Notes: generated from the sequence alone by a model not told the origin. 35,081 bases of DNA from Clostridia bacterium (GCA_017416885.1 JAFQAM010000280.1:1-35081); one strand, 5' to 3'; shown: positions 8,200-15,970, counted from the stretch's first letter. Translations and numbers: made by a program.

Positions 8200-8367
8200 T
8201 TAGGGGAATAATGCGACGCCGCATAATGAGCCGAATACACTGTACATCTCTTTTTTGTCATTGGCATCATTAATTCTGTTTCCACTTACAACCGCCGTTG
8301 CTTCATCAAAACGGTTCTTCATCCTTGTTGGCGTTTTGAATAATCTGCCTTTAGTTGTTGACACCAT
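8200..8367 (-). CDS. Possible 55-aa small protein, unknown
   Basis: An ATG at 8367 opens a frame with the composition of a real small basic protein (MVSTTKGRLFKTPTRMKNRF ... EMYSVFGSLCGVALFP). An in-frame upstream ATG at 8409 would add 14 residues. Against it, there is no clear ribosome-binding site and the start region overlaps the strong promoter of the divergent ABC gene. It could be a remnant of a larger gene or a shadow. I do not recognise a family. Confidence 0.3.
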   Translation of the reverse strand: MVSTTKGRLFKTPTRMKNRFDEATAVVSGNRINDANDKKEMYSVFGSLCGVALFP

Positions 8368-8386
8368 AATTTTATTGTGGTACAAT
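8358..8386 (+). promoter_or_regulatory. Strong promoter of the ABC exporter operon
   Basis: TTGACA (8358-8363), 17-bp spacer, TACAAT (8381-8386). The ABC ATPase ATG is at 8431 behind AGGAG. Confidence 0.8.
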
Positions 8387-8430
8387 ATATAATGAAAAAA
8401 TATGTGCAAAATTATATTTAGGAGAAAAAT

Positions 8431-9168
8431 ATGCTACAAATAAATAATTTAACTAAAATTTACGGCGAAAAGAAGGCGGTTGACAATCTGTCCTTACACA
8501 TAAAGGCGGGTGAAATGTACGCATTTATCGGACACAACGGCGCAGGTAAAACAACCACCATTAAATCCGTTTGCGGTCTTTTGAATTTTGAGGCAGGCGA
8601 GATACTTATTGACGGAATTTCCATAAAGGAAAATCCAATTGAATGTAAAAGAAAAATATCATATCTTCCCGACAACCCCGACCTTTACGAGTTTATGTCA
8701 GGCATTAAATACCTCAATTTTATTGCCGATATATACGGCGTTGACAAAAAGGAAAGAGCGGAAAGCATTAAAAAATACGGTGATATGTTCGGTATCACAA
8801 GCGATTTAGCGCAGCCTATCTCCGCATATTCCCACGGTATGAAGCAAAAGCTTGCTTTAATATCAGCACTTATCCATAAGCCGAAGCTGCTGATAATGGA
8901 TGAGCCCTTTGTGGGACTTGATCCAAAGGCGTCATATCTCTTAAAGGAGGAAATGAAGCGAATTTGCGAAAACGGCGGAGCAATCTTTTTCTCAACTCAT
9001 GTATTGGAGGTCGCAGAAAAAATCTGCGATAAAATAGCCATCATCAAGGACGGCAAATTGGTTGTAAGCGGAAATATGGACGATGTTAAGGGCAATACCT
9101 CACTTGAAAATATCTTCCTTGAATTAGAGGGAGAGGGAAGCTTTAAGGTTGGTGACAATAATGCTTAA
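8431..9168 (+). CDS. ABC transporter ATP-binding protein (ABC-2 exporter type)
   Basis: 245 aa, a single nucleotide-binding domain. Walker A is GHNGAGKTT (about 35-43), the Q-loop region is SYLPDNPDLYEF, the signature is AYSHGMKQK, Walker B is LLIMDEPFVGLDP and the H-loop is FFSTHVLE. The LPDNP and YSHGMKQK patterns are those of the BcrA/CcmA-type (COG1131) ATPases that pair with ABC-2 permeases. Its stop codon overlaps the start of the permease that follows, so the two form one transporter. The substrate is unknown; relatives export peptides, antibiotics, lipids or sodium. Confidence 0.92.
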   Translation: MLQINNLTKIYGEKKAVDNLSLHIKAGEMYAFIGHNGAGKTTTIKSVCGLLNFEAGEILIDGISIKENPIECKRKISYLPDNPDLYEFMSGIKYLNFIADIYGVDKKERAESIKKYGDMFGITSDLAQPISAYSHGMKQKLALISALIHKPKLLIMDEPFVGLDPKASYLLKEEMKRICENGGAIFFSTHVLEVAEKICDKIAIIKDGKLVVSGNMDDVKGNTSLENIFLELEGEGSFKVGDNNA

Positions 9169-10780
9169 AACACTTATAAAATCACGACTTTTAGCGCTTT
9201 GGGCATCATTATCCCAAGGCAACAAAAAGAAGAAGACTAACGCAAGCGGCATTATTCTTATAGTGGTATTCGCGTTTTTAGCTGTATATATGTTAGGCGC
9301 AATCTCACTTATGTTTTTTGGATTAGGCATTGCTATGAATGAAAGCGGTGATTCTTGGGCGTTTTTCACTCTTGCATCATTGATCGCATCAGCATTATGC
9401 TTATTTGGCAGTATCTTTACTACAAAAACACAAATATTTGAATCCAAGGACAATGAGCTTTTACTGTCAATGCCAATCAAGCCAAAATATATACTCATCA
9501 GCAGAATTTTAGTTTTACTTATAGTAAACTACATTTTAGAGGCGCTTGTAATGCTTCCTGCCATAGTTATGTACGGTATCATAATCGGCTACTCATTTGT
9601 CGGCTTCATTTTTGCATTGCTCAGCTTTATTTTAATCCCGTTTGTAACGCTTGCAGTATCCGCAATAATTGCTTGGATAATTTCATTTATCGCATCAAAA
9701 ATCAGAAATAAAACACTCGTTTCAACAGCTTTGTTTATCATATTTTTCGGCGCGTATATGTATTTTTGCTTCAGTCTTGGAAGCTTTACAGGTAGCGGCG
9801 AGGAAATAAATATAGATTTTTCGGGACTTAAAAATACCTTCGTGTTTTATTATATTGGCAACAGTATAGCAAATAAAAGCTTCTTGCATTTTGTATTGTT
9901 TGCTCTGTGCGCAATAATTCCGTCTGCGCTTACATTTACAGTTATCAGCCGCAGCTTTATTAAAATTATAACCACAAAAAAGACAGCCAAGAAAATAGAA
10001 TACAAGGAAAAATCCGCAAAAGCAAGCTCACCCTTTATGGCGCTTGTTAAAAAGGAAATAAAACGCTTCTTTTCCTCAACCGCATATATGATGAACTGCG
10101 GTATCGGTAGCATAATGCTTTTGATTGTATCCGTAATTATAGCAATTAATGCTCCCGATTTACTGTTAGCCATAAAAACACAGTTTAGTGATCCAACACA
10201 AGCAATACCGATTGATTTAATTTACGGCTTTATTCCTGTAATTATAGCAATCATATTCTGCTTTATTTCATCAATGAGCCTTGTATCCACACCGTCAATT
10301 TCACTTGAAAACAAAAATCTCTGGATACTGCATTCATTACCGGTAAAGCCGAAAACAATACTCTTTGCAAAAATCACAAACCATATGATTATTTGCGCCC
10401 CTGTGTCGATAATTGCAACAATTATCGCTTGTATTTCCTTAAAGGTCAGCGTAATAAATACGATACTTGTAATCCTGTCGGTGCTTATGATTATCGCTTT
10501 TACCGCTTACTTTGGAATGTTCTTAGGACTTAAATTTCCGAAATTTGATTGGCAAAACGAAAATGTAGCCGTAAAGCAGGGCTTTGCAATATTCGGCGCT
10601 ATGTTCGGCTCAATGATTTATGCAACGGTACTGTCAGTGGGCGCATTTTTTATCGCGCTGCTTAATGCAACGGTAGCTTTAATCGCAATGATATTAATTA
10701 GCCTTATTATGTGTGTATTATTGCACCTTTATTTCGTATTTTTAGCCGAAAAGGATTTTGAAAAATTAAAAGATAAATAA
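9161..10780 (+). CDS. ABC-2 type permease subunit
   Basis: 539 aa from the ATG at 9161, which overlaps the ATPase stop codon by 8 nt and has GGTGA at proper spacing; a TTG at 9149 is in frame but unsupported. Two blocks of about six membrane helices are separated by a central soluble segment (about 265-300, Lys-rich KKTAKKIEYKEKSAKA). This is the layout of duplicated ABC-2 permeases of about 540 residues found in Clostridia. Hydrophobicity and gene overlap define the role; nothing indicates the substrate. The U32 gene follows 24 nt later and is probably co-transcribed. Confidence 0.85.
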   Translation: MLKTLIKSRLLALWASLSQGNKKKKTNASGIILIVVFAFLAVYMLGAISLMFFGLGIAMNESGDSWAFFTLASLIASALCLFGSIFTTKTQIFESKDNELLLSMPIKPKYILISRILVLLIVNYILEALVMLPAIVMYGIIIGYSFVGFIFALLSFILIPFVTLAVSAIIAWIISFIASKIRNKTLVSTALFIIFFGAYMYFCFSLGSFTGSGEEINIDFSGLKNTFVFYYIGNSIANKSFLHFVLFALCAIIPSALTFTVISRSFIKIITTKKTAKKIEYKEKSAKASSPFMALVKKEIKRFFSSTAYMMNCGIGSIMLLIVSVIIAINAPDLLLAIKTQFSDPTQAIPIDLIYGFIPVIIAIIFCFISSMSLVSTPSISLENKNLWILHSLPVKPKTILFAKITNHMIICAPVSIIATIIACISLKVSVINTILVILSVLMIIAFTAYFGMFLGLKFPKFDWQNENVAVKQGFAIFGAMFGSMIYATVLSVGAFFIALLNATVALIAMILISLIMCVLLHLYFVFLAEKDFEKLKDK

Positions 10781-10804
10781 TATTTAATAAAATAGGAAGA
10801 AAAA

Positions 10805-12040
10805 ATGAAAGAATTACTTTGTCCGGCGGGCAATTTTGAAAAAATGAAATCAGCCATACTCTATGGCGCAGATGCGGTATATTTAGCGTCTGATATGTTT
10901 GGTATGCGCGCGGCAGCCGATAACTTTACATTAGATGAGTTAGAGGAAGCAACCGAGTATGCCCACAAAAGAAATGTAAAAATCTATGTAACTGTAAACA
11001 CAATGCCCCATACCTGTGAGTATGAAAGACTGAAAAAATATCTGATAAGACTTGATGAAATCGGCGTGGATGCTTTGATTATTTCCGACCTTGGCGTATT
11101 TACCTTAGCAAGAGAAATAATACCTAATATGGAAATCCACATTTCCACTCAGGCAAGCACCGTTTCTGCATATACCGCCAACACCTGGCATAAAATGGGA
11201 GCAAAGAGAGTTGTTTTGGCAAGAGAGCTTTCCCTTGATGAAATTAACGAAATCCGCAAAAATACCGATAAATCCTTAGAGCTTGAATGCTTTATTCACG
11301 GCTCAATGTGTATTTCATTCAGCGGCAGATGCTTGCTATCCAATTACTACACAGGCAGAGACGCAAACCGCGGAGCCTGTGCGCAGCCTTGCAGATGGAA
11401 TTATGTAAACGCAAGCCCGATTGAATTTTGCGAGGAAAAAAGGCTTGACCATAAGCTTGCATTAGAGGAATATAAGGAAGGCTCCTTTGTAATGTCCTCA
11501 AAGGATATGTGTATGATAGAGCATATTCCGGATCTTATGGAAAGCGGTATTGACAGCTTTAAAATTGAGGGCAGAATGAAGAGCGCATACTATACGGCTA
11601 TTTGCGCCAATACCTACAAAATGGCTATGAATGAATACTTAAAAAACCCCGAGGAGTATCGCTATAATCCGCTTTGGCTACGGGAGCTTGAAAGCGTTTC
11701 CCACCGTGAATATGCGACAGGCTTCTATTACGATAATCCTATGGATAATCCTCAAATTGTGACACAGGGTGGCTATTTACGCGAAAAAGCATACCTATGC
11801 GTCGCAACAGGCGAAAAAATAGGCGAGCATTATATGTTCGTTCAAAGAAACAAATTAACAGAGGGCGAAAGAGTTGAGCTTATAACTCCAGGTAAATGCG
11901 GAGTCGCATTTGAAGCGCTTGACCTTCGCAACGAAAAAGGTGAAAAAATCGAAAGCGCCCCGCATCCATCTATGAAATTTATGATGAAGGTCCCCTTTGA
12001 GGTAAAAGAGGGCGACATTCTTCGTTCAAACGATAGATAG
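10805..12040 (+). CDS. U32 family protein, probable tRNA 5-hydroxyuridine synthesis factor (TrhP-like)
   Basis: 411 aa. The U32 signature is complete: ECFIHGSMCISFSGRCLLSN with C162, C169 and C176, followed by C192 and C196 in RGACAQPC. The conserved block SSKDMCMIEHIPDLMESGID leads to SFKIEGRMKS. Early annotation calls these collagenase-like peptidases. Characterised relatives (E. coli TrhP/YegQ, RlhA/YdcP; Bacillus YrrN/YrrO) instead take part in prephenate-dependent hydroxylation of tRNA U34 or 23S rRNA, using an Fe-S cluster bound by these cysteines. Length and the C-terminal beta domain fit the YrrO/TrhP type. The stop codon lies only 7 nt before the repeat-rich region at 12048, so the gene end abuts an inserted element. 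Confidence 0.85.
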   Translation: MKELLCPAGNFEKMKSAILYGADAVYLASDMFGMRAAADNFTLDELEEATEYAHKRNVKIYVTVNTMPHTCEYERLKKYLIRLDEIGVDALIISDLGVFTLAREIIPNMEIHISTQASTVSAYTANTWHKMGAKRVVLARELSLDEINEIRKNTDKSLELECFIHGSMCISFSGRCLLSNYYTGRDANRGACAQPCRWNYVNASPIEFCEEKRLDHKLALEEYKEGSFVMSSKDMCMIEHIPDLMESGIDSFKIEGRMKSAYYTAICANTYKMAMNEYLKNPEEYRYNPLWLRELESVSHREYATGFYYDNPMDNPQIVTQGGYLREKAYLCVATGEKIGEHYMFVQRNKLTEGERVELITPGKCGVAFEALDLRNEKGEKIESAPHPSMKFMMKVPFEVKEGDILRSNDR

Positions 12041-12047
12041 TGGTTAG

Positions 12048-12375
12048 CTCACATTTTCGCAAAGCGAAAATATATCGAAACTGCATAGCAGTTATATCGA
12101 ATTTCACGCAGTGAAATATATCGAATTTGCGAAGCAAATATATCGAGTGCGAAGCACATATAAGTGGTCAGTGGTTAGTGGTTAGTGGTTAGTGGTTAGT
12201 GGTTAGTGGTTAGTGGTCAGTGGTTAGCCACTCCCTGTGAGCGAAGCGAGCCCCTATCCCCTACACCACTTGCTACACAAGTCGATATATTTGCTTCGCA
12301 AATTCGATATAGCCTTCGGCTTCGATATAATTCGCCAAGGCGAATTTCGATATATTTTGCTTCGCAAAATGTGAG
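12048..12375. mobile_element. Composite hairpin-array element with terminal inverted repeats (MITE- or REP-like)
   Basis: The left end (12048-12078) and the reverse complement of the right end (12345-12375) both read CTCACATTTT, a short hairpin, then AAAATATATCGA. Ten small palindromes with 2- to 3-nt loops lie inside, at 12054-70, 12079-93, 12101-17, 12125-39, 12147-57, 12240-50 (weak), 12289-303, 12311-21, 12329-46 and 12354-70. Most are joined by a TATATCGA linker in the left half and by its complement TCGATATA in the right half. Loop triplets are mostly GAA on the left and TTC on the right. The centre holds the heptamer array at 12164. No transposase is present, so any movement would have to be in trans. 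It fills most of the 423-bp gap between the U32 gene and uppP. Confidence 0.7.
12164..12226 (+). repeat. Tandem heptamer array, nine units of GTGGTYA
   Basis: GTGGTCA, six copies of GTGGTTA, GTGGTCA, GTGGTTA: nine units, 63 bp. Same period and same copy number as the array at 6482, with a related unit (common pattern GYVGTYA). It sits at the centre of the hairpin-array element. A lone GTTAGC-type unit also precedes the element at 12041. Confidence 0.9.
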
Positions 12376-12384
12376 ACATCCCTA

Positions 12385-12447
12385 CATCCTACATCCTACA
12401 TCCTACATCCTACATCCTACATCCTATACCCTATCCCCTATACCCTG
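12385..12447 (+). repeat. Tandem heptamer array CATCCTA, directly upstream of uppP
   Basis: Six perfect CATCCTA units (12385-12426) continue in the same 7-bp phase as TACCCTA, TCCCCTA, TACCCTG, so nine units in 63 bp. It ends 7 bp before the uppP ribosome-binding site. A degenerate run of the same C-rich type occurs at 12251-12266. Confidence 0.85.
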
Positions 12448-12463
12448 CGACGAAAGGAGCAAA

Positions 12464-13309
12464 ATGGAAACATTTATTGAAATTTTAAAAGCCATTTTTA
12501 TCGGTATTGTTCAAGGCATAACAGAATGGCTTCCCGTGTCAAGCACAGGACATATGATTATTGCCAATGAATTTGTCAGCCTTAAAGTAAGCGACGGCTG
12601 TTGGAGCTTATTTGAGGTAATAACTCAGCTTGGCTCAATTTTAGCGGTTATAATTTTATTCTTTAACAAGCTAAACCCCTTTGCAAAATCTAAAACCGAA
12701 ACGGAAAAAAAGCAAACCTGGACACTGTGGTTCAAGGTTATAGTTGCAGTTTTACCTGCTGCAATCATCGGCATTATTTTTGAAGACTTCCTTGACAAAA
12801 CATTTTATAAATTTGTTCCTGTTGCAATTGCATTAATAGTTTACGGTATTCTTTTCATAATTATTGAAAGAATAAATAAAAACAGAAAAATGAAATATGA
12901 AACCGTTTACGATATTGACTATTCCACCGCGCTTAAAATCGGTTGCTTTCAGGTTTTATCCTTAATCCCGGGCACATCCCGTTCAGGCTCTACAATTTTA
13001 GGCGCATCAACAATTAAGGTGTCAAGAACAGCGGCGGCGGAATTTTCATTCTTTTTGGCTATCCCTGTAATGCTTGGAGCATCTCTTTTAAAGGTTGTAA
13101 AATTTGTGCTTGACGGCTTAACACTGAATTCCACCGAAATAATTGTGCTTACAGTAGGCACTCTTACCGCATTTTTAGTATCACTTTTTGTAATTAAATT
13201 TTTAATGTCATTTGTTAAAAAGCATAGCTTTGAAAGCTTCGGCTGGTACCGTATAATATTAGGTATCATTTTGGTGATATACTATATTATTAAAATTAGC
13301 ATACACTAA
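12464..13309 (+). CDS. uppP: Undecaprenyl-diphosphatase (BacA/UppP)
   Basis: 281 aa, the usual family length, from the ATG at 12464 behind AAAGGAG. The reading frame stays open upstream to 12206, but those 86 codons translate the repeat arrays and are not real. Catalytic motifs are intact: E21 and H30 in GITEWLPVSSTGHM, and the second motif PGTSRSGSTILGAS. About seven to eight membrane helices follow the BacA pattern, with a charged cytoplasmic loop around NKNRKMKYETVYD. The enzyme recycles undecaprenyl pyrophosphate to the phosphate carrier for cell-wall synthesis; overproduction gives bacitracin tolerance in other bacteria. No promoter of its own is evident between the repeats and the start. 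Confidence 0.95.
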   Translation: METFIEILKAIFIGIVQGITEWLPVSSTGHMIIANEFVSLKVSDGCWSLFEVITQLGSILAVIILFFNKLNPFAKSKTETEKKQTWTLWFKVIVAVLPAAIIGIIFEDFLDKTFYKFVPVAIALIVYGILFIIIERINKNRKMKYETVYDIDYSTALKIGCFQVLSLIPGTSRSGSTILGASTIKVSRTAAAEFSFFLAIPVMLGASLLKVVKFVLDGLTLNSTEIIVLTVGTLTAFLVSLFVIKFLMSFVKKHSFESFGWYRIILGIILVIYYIIKISIH

Positions 13310-13322
13310 ATTAAAAAAACTA

Positions 13323-13351
13323 TTGAATAAATTGCTAATTTATGGTATAAT
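13323..13351 (+). promoter_or_regulatory. Promoter of pgk
   Basis: TTGAAT (13323-13328), 17-bp spacer, TATAAT (13346-13351), 45 nt before the pgk ATG, which has AGGAG. Confidence 0.8.
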
Positions 13352-13396
13352 ATCTGTCGGTAAAAAAATAAAGTTAAAATATAGGAGATTAAAACA

Positions 13397-14698
13397 ATGA
13401 CCTACAACAAGAAAACCATTGAAGATGTAAATGTAAGTGGCAAAACTGTCCTTGTAAGATGCGACTTTAATGTTCCTCTAAAGGACGGCGTTATCACTTC
13501 AGACAAGAGAATCGTTGGCGCGCTTCCAACAATCAAGTATTTACTTGACAACGGCGCTAAGGTTATCCTTTGCTCACATATGGGCAAGCCACACAGCATT
13601 TTCACAGAGGGCTTCGGCTTAACAAAGAAGGAAAAGAAAAAGGTAGAGGAGCTTCCAGAAAACGAAAGAGAAGCAGAAACAAAGAAGCTTCTTGAAAAGG
13701 CTCTTAAGGATGACAAGAAGAAGCTTACATTAAAGCCTGTTGCAGTAAGACTTAACGAGCTTCTTGGCGAAGGTACAGTAACATTCGCTGAGGATATCGT
13801 AGGCGAGGACGCAAAGGCTAAGGTTGCAGCTTTAGAGGCAGGCAAGGCTGTTCTTCTTGAGAATGTTCGTTTTGATGCAAGAGAAACAAAGAACAATCCT
13901 GAGTTTGCAAAGGAGCTTGCTGCATATGCAGACATCTATGTAAATGACGCATTCGGTACAGCTCACCGTGCTCACGCAACAACAGCAGGTGTTGCAGACT
14001 ACCTCCCGGCAGTTTGCGGTTACCTCATTCAAAAGGAAATCGGCGTAATGGGCAAGGCTCTTGCTGATCCTGCAAGACCGTTCGTTGCTATCCTTGGCGG
14101 CGCTAAGGTTTCTGATAAGATCGGTGTTATTAAGAACCTTATCGAAAAGGTTGACACACTTATTATCGGTGGCGGTATGGCTTACACATTCTTTAAGGCT
14201 AACGGCTACAATGTTGGTACATCACTCTGTGAGGACGACAAGGTTGAATTAGCTAAGGAAATGATGGCTAAGGCTCAGGCTAAGGGCGTTAAGTTCTTAA
14301 TCCCTGTTGATAACAAGCTCGGTAAGGAATACGACGAAAACACAGAATCAATGTACTGCGATTCTGACAAGATTCCTGACGGCTGGATGGGACTTGATAT
14401 CGGTCCTAAGACACAAGAATTATTTGCAAACGCAATCAAGGGCGCAGGCACAGTAGTATGGAACGGACCTATGGGTGTTTCTGAGTGGAAGAACTTCGCT
14501 GCAGGTACAGAGGCTGTTGCTAATGCAGTTGCTGAAAGCGGCGCAATCTCAATCATCGGTGGCGGTGACTCTGCTGCCGCAGTTGAAAAGCTTGGCTTTG
14601 CAGATAAGATGACTCACATCTCAACAGGTGGCGGCGCATCTCTTGAATTCCTCGAAGGCCTTGAGCTTCCGGGTATCGCTTGTCTCCAAGACAAATAA
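13397..14698 (+). CDS. pgk: Phosphoglycerate kinase
   Basis: 433 aa. N-terminal substrate-domain motifs RCDFNVPLKDG and LCSHMGKP, the central LLENVRFDARE, NDAFGTAHRAHA, GGAKVSDKIGV, and the C-terminal nucleotide-domain GGGDSAAAVEKLG and STGGGASLEFLEG are all present. It transfers phosphate from 1,3-bisphosphoglycerate to ADP. At 433 residues it is about 35-40 longer than standard bacterial PGK. The extra length is a Lys/Glu-rich insert (about residues 60-105, TKKEKKKVEELPENEREAE and onward) right after LCSHMGKP, next to the 3-phosphoglycerate site. Codon choice (AAG for Lys, GGC, GTT, CTT) is more biased than in neighbouring genes, as expected for high expression. tpiA follows. Confidence 0.97.
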   Translation: MTYNKKTIEDVNVSGKTVLVRCDFNVPLKDGVITSDKRIVGALPTIKYLLDNGAKVILCSHMGKPHSIFTEGFGLTKKEKKKVEELPENEREAETKKLLEKALKDDKKKLTLKPVAVRLNELLGEGTVTFAEDIVGEDAKAKVAALEAGKAVLLENVRFDARETKNNPEFAKELAAYADIYVNDAFGTAHRAHATTAGVADYLPAVCGYLIQKEIGVMGKALADPARPFVAILGGAKVSDKIGVIKNLIEKVDTLIIGGGMAYTFFKANGYNVGTSLCEDDKVELAKEMMAKAQAKGVKFLIPVDNKLGKEYDENTESMYCDSDKIPDGWMGLDIGPKTQELFANAIKGAGTVVWNGPMGVSEWKNFAAGTEAVANAVAESGAISIIGGGDSAAAVEKLGFADKMTHISTGGGASLEFLEGLELPGIACLQDK

Positions 14699-14707
14699 TT
14701 AAACTAT

Positions 14708-14735
14708 AATATCCGCAAGGCAACTTGCGGATATT
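14708..14735 (+). terminator. Stem-loop between pgk and tpiA
   Basis: Twelve-pair stem AATATCCGCAAG / CTTGCGGATATT with loop GCAA, starting 9 nt after the pgk stop. The T-tract after it is weak (TGCATATTTTG), so it may be a leaky terminator or a 3'-end stabiliser. Confidence 0.6.
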
Positions 14736-14816
14736 TGCATATTTTGCGCATAAAATAAACTTATGCTCAAATTAACATATGAACAGCTATAAATATGAAA
14801 TAGGAGAATAAAGAAA

Positions 14817-15572
14817 ATGAGAAGAAAAGTTATTGCAGGAAACTGGAAAATGAATATGACACCTTCACAAGCAAAAGCGCTTGTTGAGGAAACAAAGCCA
14901 CTCGTAGCTGGTAAGGATAACTGTGATGTTATTTTCTGCGTACCGTATGTAGATATCTTTGCAGCGCAAGAGGCAGCAAAGGGCTCAAACATCAAAATCG
15001 GCGCAGAGAATGTTCACTTTGCAGCTAAGGGCGCATACACAGGCGAAATCTCAGCAGAAATGCTTAAGGAGTGCGGCGTTGAATATGTAATCATCGGCCA
15101 TAGCGAAAGAAGACAGTATTTCGGTGAAACAGACGAAACTGTAAACTTAAGAACAAAGGCAGCTCTTGAGGCAGGTCTTACAGTAATCCTTTGTCTTGGT
15201 GAGGTTAAGGACGAAAGACTTAACGGCATCACAGACGAGGTTGTATCAATGCAAACAAAGCTTGACTTAAAGGATGTAACAGAGGAACAGCTCAAGAATG
15301 TTATCATCGCATATGAGCCTGTATGGGCAATCGGCACAGGTCTTACAGCTACACCTGAGCAAGCAGACGAAACATGCGGAGTAATCAGAAATACAATTAA
15401 GTCACTCTACGGCGAAAAGGCTGCTGAGGAAATCATCATCCAATACGGCGGATCAATGAACGCAGGCAACGCAGCTGAGCTTCTTGCAAAGGAAAATGTT
15501 GACGGCGGCCTTATCGGCGGCGCATCATTAAAGGCTAAGGACTTTAGCATCATCGTAGAAGCTGCTCAATAA
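14817..15572 (+). CDS. tpiA: Triosephosphate isomerase
   Basis: 251 aa, standard length. N9/K11 in AGNWKMN, the electrophilic His in VIIGHSERRQYFGE, the catalytic Glu in AYEPVWAIGTG, and phosphate-binding loops YGGSMNAGNA and GGLIGGASL are all present. It interconverts dihydroxyacetone phosphate and glyceraldehyde 3-phosphate. It follows pgk with a 118-nt gap containing a hairpin and shares its highly expressed codon pattern. The start is an ATG behind AGGAG. Confidence 0.97.
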   Translation: MRRKVIAGNWKMNMTPSQAKALVEETKPLVAGKDNCDVIFCVPYVDIFAAQEAAKGSNIKIGAENVHFAAKGAYTGEISAEMLKECGVEYVIIGHSERRQYFGETDETVNLRTKAALEAGLTVILCLGEVKDERLNGITDEVVSMQTKLDLKDVTEEQLKNVIIAYEPVWAIGTGLTATPEQADETCGVIRNTIKSLYGEKAAEEIIIQYGGSMNAGNAAELLAKENVDGGLIGGASLKAKDFSIIVEAAQ

Positions 15573-15586
15573 TTTATAAAAATATT

Positions 15587-15622
15587 AAGAGATACTACTA
15601 AATTAGTGGTATCTCTTTTTTT
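15587..15622 (+). terminator. Intrinsic terminator after tpiA
   Basis: Stem AGAGATACTACTAA / TTAGTGGTATCTCT (one mismatch-type pair) followed by seven Ts. Confidence 0.9.
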
Positions 15623-15626
15623 GATT

Positions 15627-15892
15627 CTATTCGGAGAATATTCCTCTTATCGCTTTATATGCAAATTTAGTACCGCCAATAAATGAATCGAGCTTCTCTA
15701 AATCTAAAACATCAAATGATAATTTTATATAATCATCAAAAATCTTTTTACCGTTTTCATCTAACATTTGTCGTAGCTTGTTTTCATAGTTGACAAGTAT
15801 GTATTGCTTTCTGCTTATATCCTCTCCGTAAATATAATGCTTTCCAGAGAGTCTAAAATCCTCATACCACATTTTTTAATTAAATCGTTCAT
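15627..15892 (-). pseudogene. DUF6809-like small protein gene with a frameshift in an A-run near the start
   Basis: The readable frame from an ATG at 15872 gives 81 aa (MWYEDFRLSGKHY ...) but has no ribosome-binding site. A proper start lies at 15892: AAGGAG, 7-nt spacing, ATG, coding MNDLIKK. The two frames join at a run of six As on the coding strand (15877-15872). One more A would give MNDLIKKMWYEDF, the kind of N-terminus seen in DUF6809 proteins, whose helical body ends with a pattern similar to SFIGGTKFAYKAIRGIF. As written, the upstream frame stops after about 25 codons. Possible explanations are a sequencing indel, a broken gene, a phase-variable tract, or slippage. It has its own consensus promoter and is divergent from an XRE regulator. 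Confidence 0.6.
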
Positions 15893-15922
15893 ATTATAAT
15901 ACTCCTTTGTTTTTATAGATAT

Positions 15923-15951
15923 ATTATAACATATATTTGTATGTAAGTCAA
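15923..15951 (-). promoter_or_regulatory. Promoter of the DUF6809-like gene
   Basis: Minus strand: TTGACT (15951-15946), 17-bp spacer, TATAAT (15928-15923). The spacer carries one of the two palindromic operator candidates. Confidence 0.8.
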
Positions 15952-15970
15952 TACATATTTTTGTATGTAT
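15929..15970. promoter_or_regulatory. Twin palindromes, candidate operators for the adjacent XRE regulator
   Basis: Two copies of ACATA-N6-TATGT (15929-15944 and 15953-15968) with centres 24 bp apart; the second extends to ATACATA / TATGTAT. One lies in the spacer of the minus-strand promoter, the other just upstream of its -35. This is the usual operator arrangement of a divergently transcribed repressor. Confidence 0.65.

Noticed and set aside
12048..12375. Degraded insertion sequence
   Set aside because: No reading frame with transposase-like content exists, and the internal hairpins and linkers are too regular for decay.
12164..12447. CRISPR array
   Set aside because: Units are 7 bp with no spacers, and no cas genes are present.
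12206..12463. N-terminal extension of uppP by 86 codons
   Set aside because: The extension translates the heptamer and hairpin repeats into low-complexity sequence. The ATG at 12464 has a good ribosome-binding site and yields the normal family length and motif positions.
13402..13935. Minus-strand 177-codon frame inside pgk
   Set aside because: Ser-rich antisense translation of a strongly biased gene; pgk motifs are beyond doubt.
14708..14735. Riboswitch or thermosensor upstream of tpiA
   Set aside because: Only a simple stem-loop is visible, better explained as a weak terminator or transcript stabiliser.
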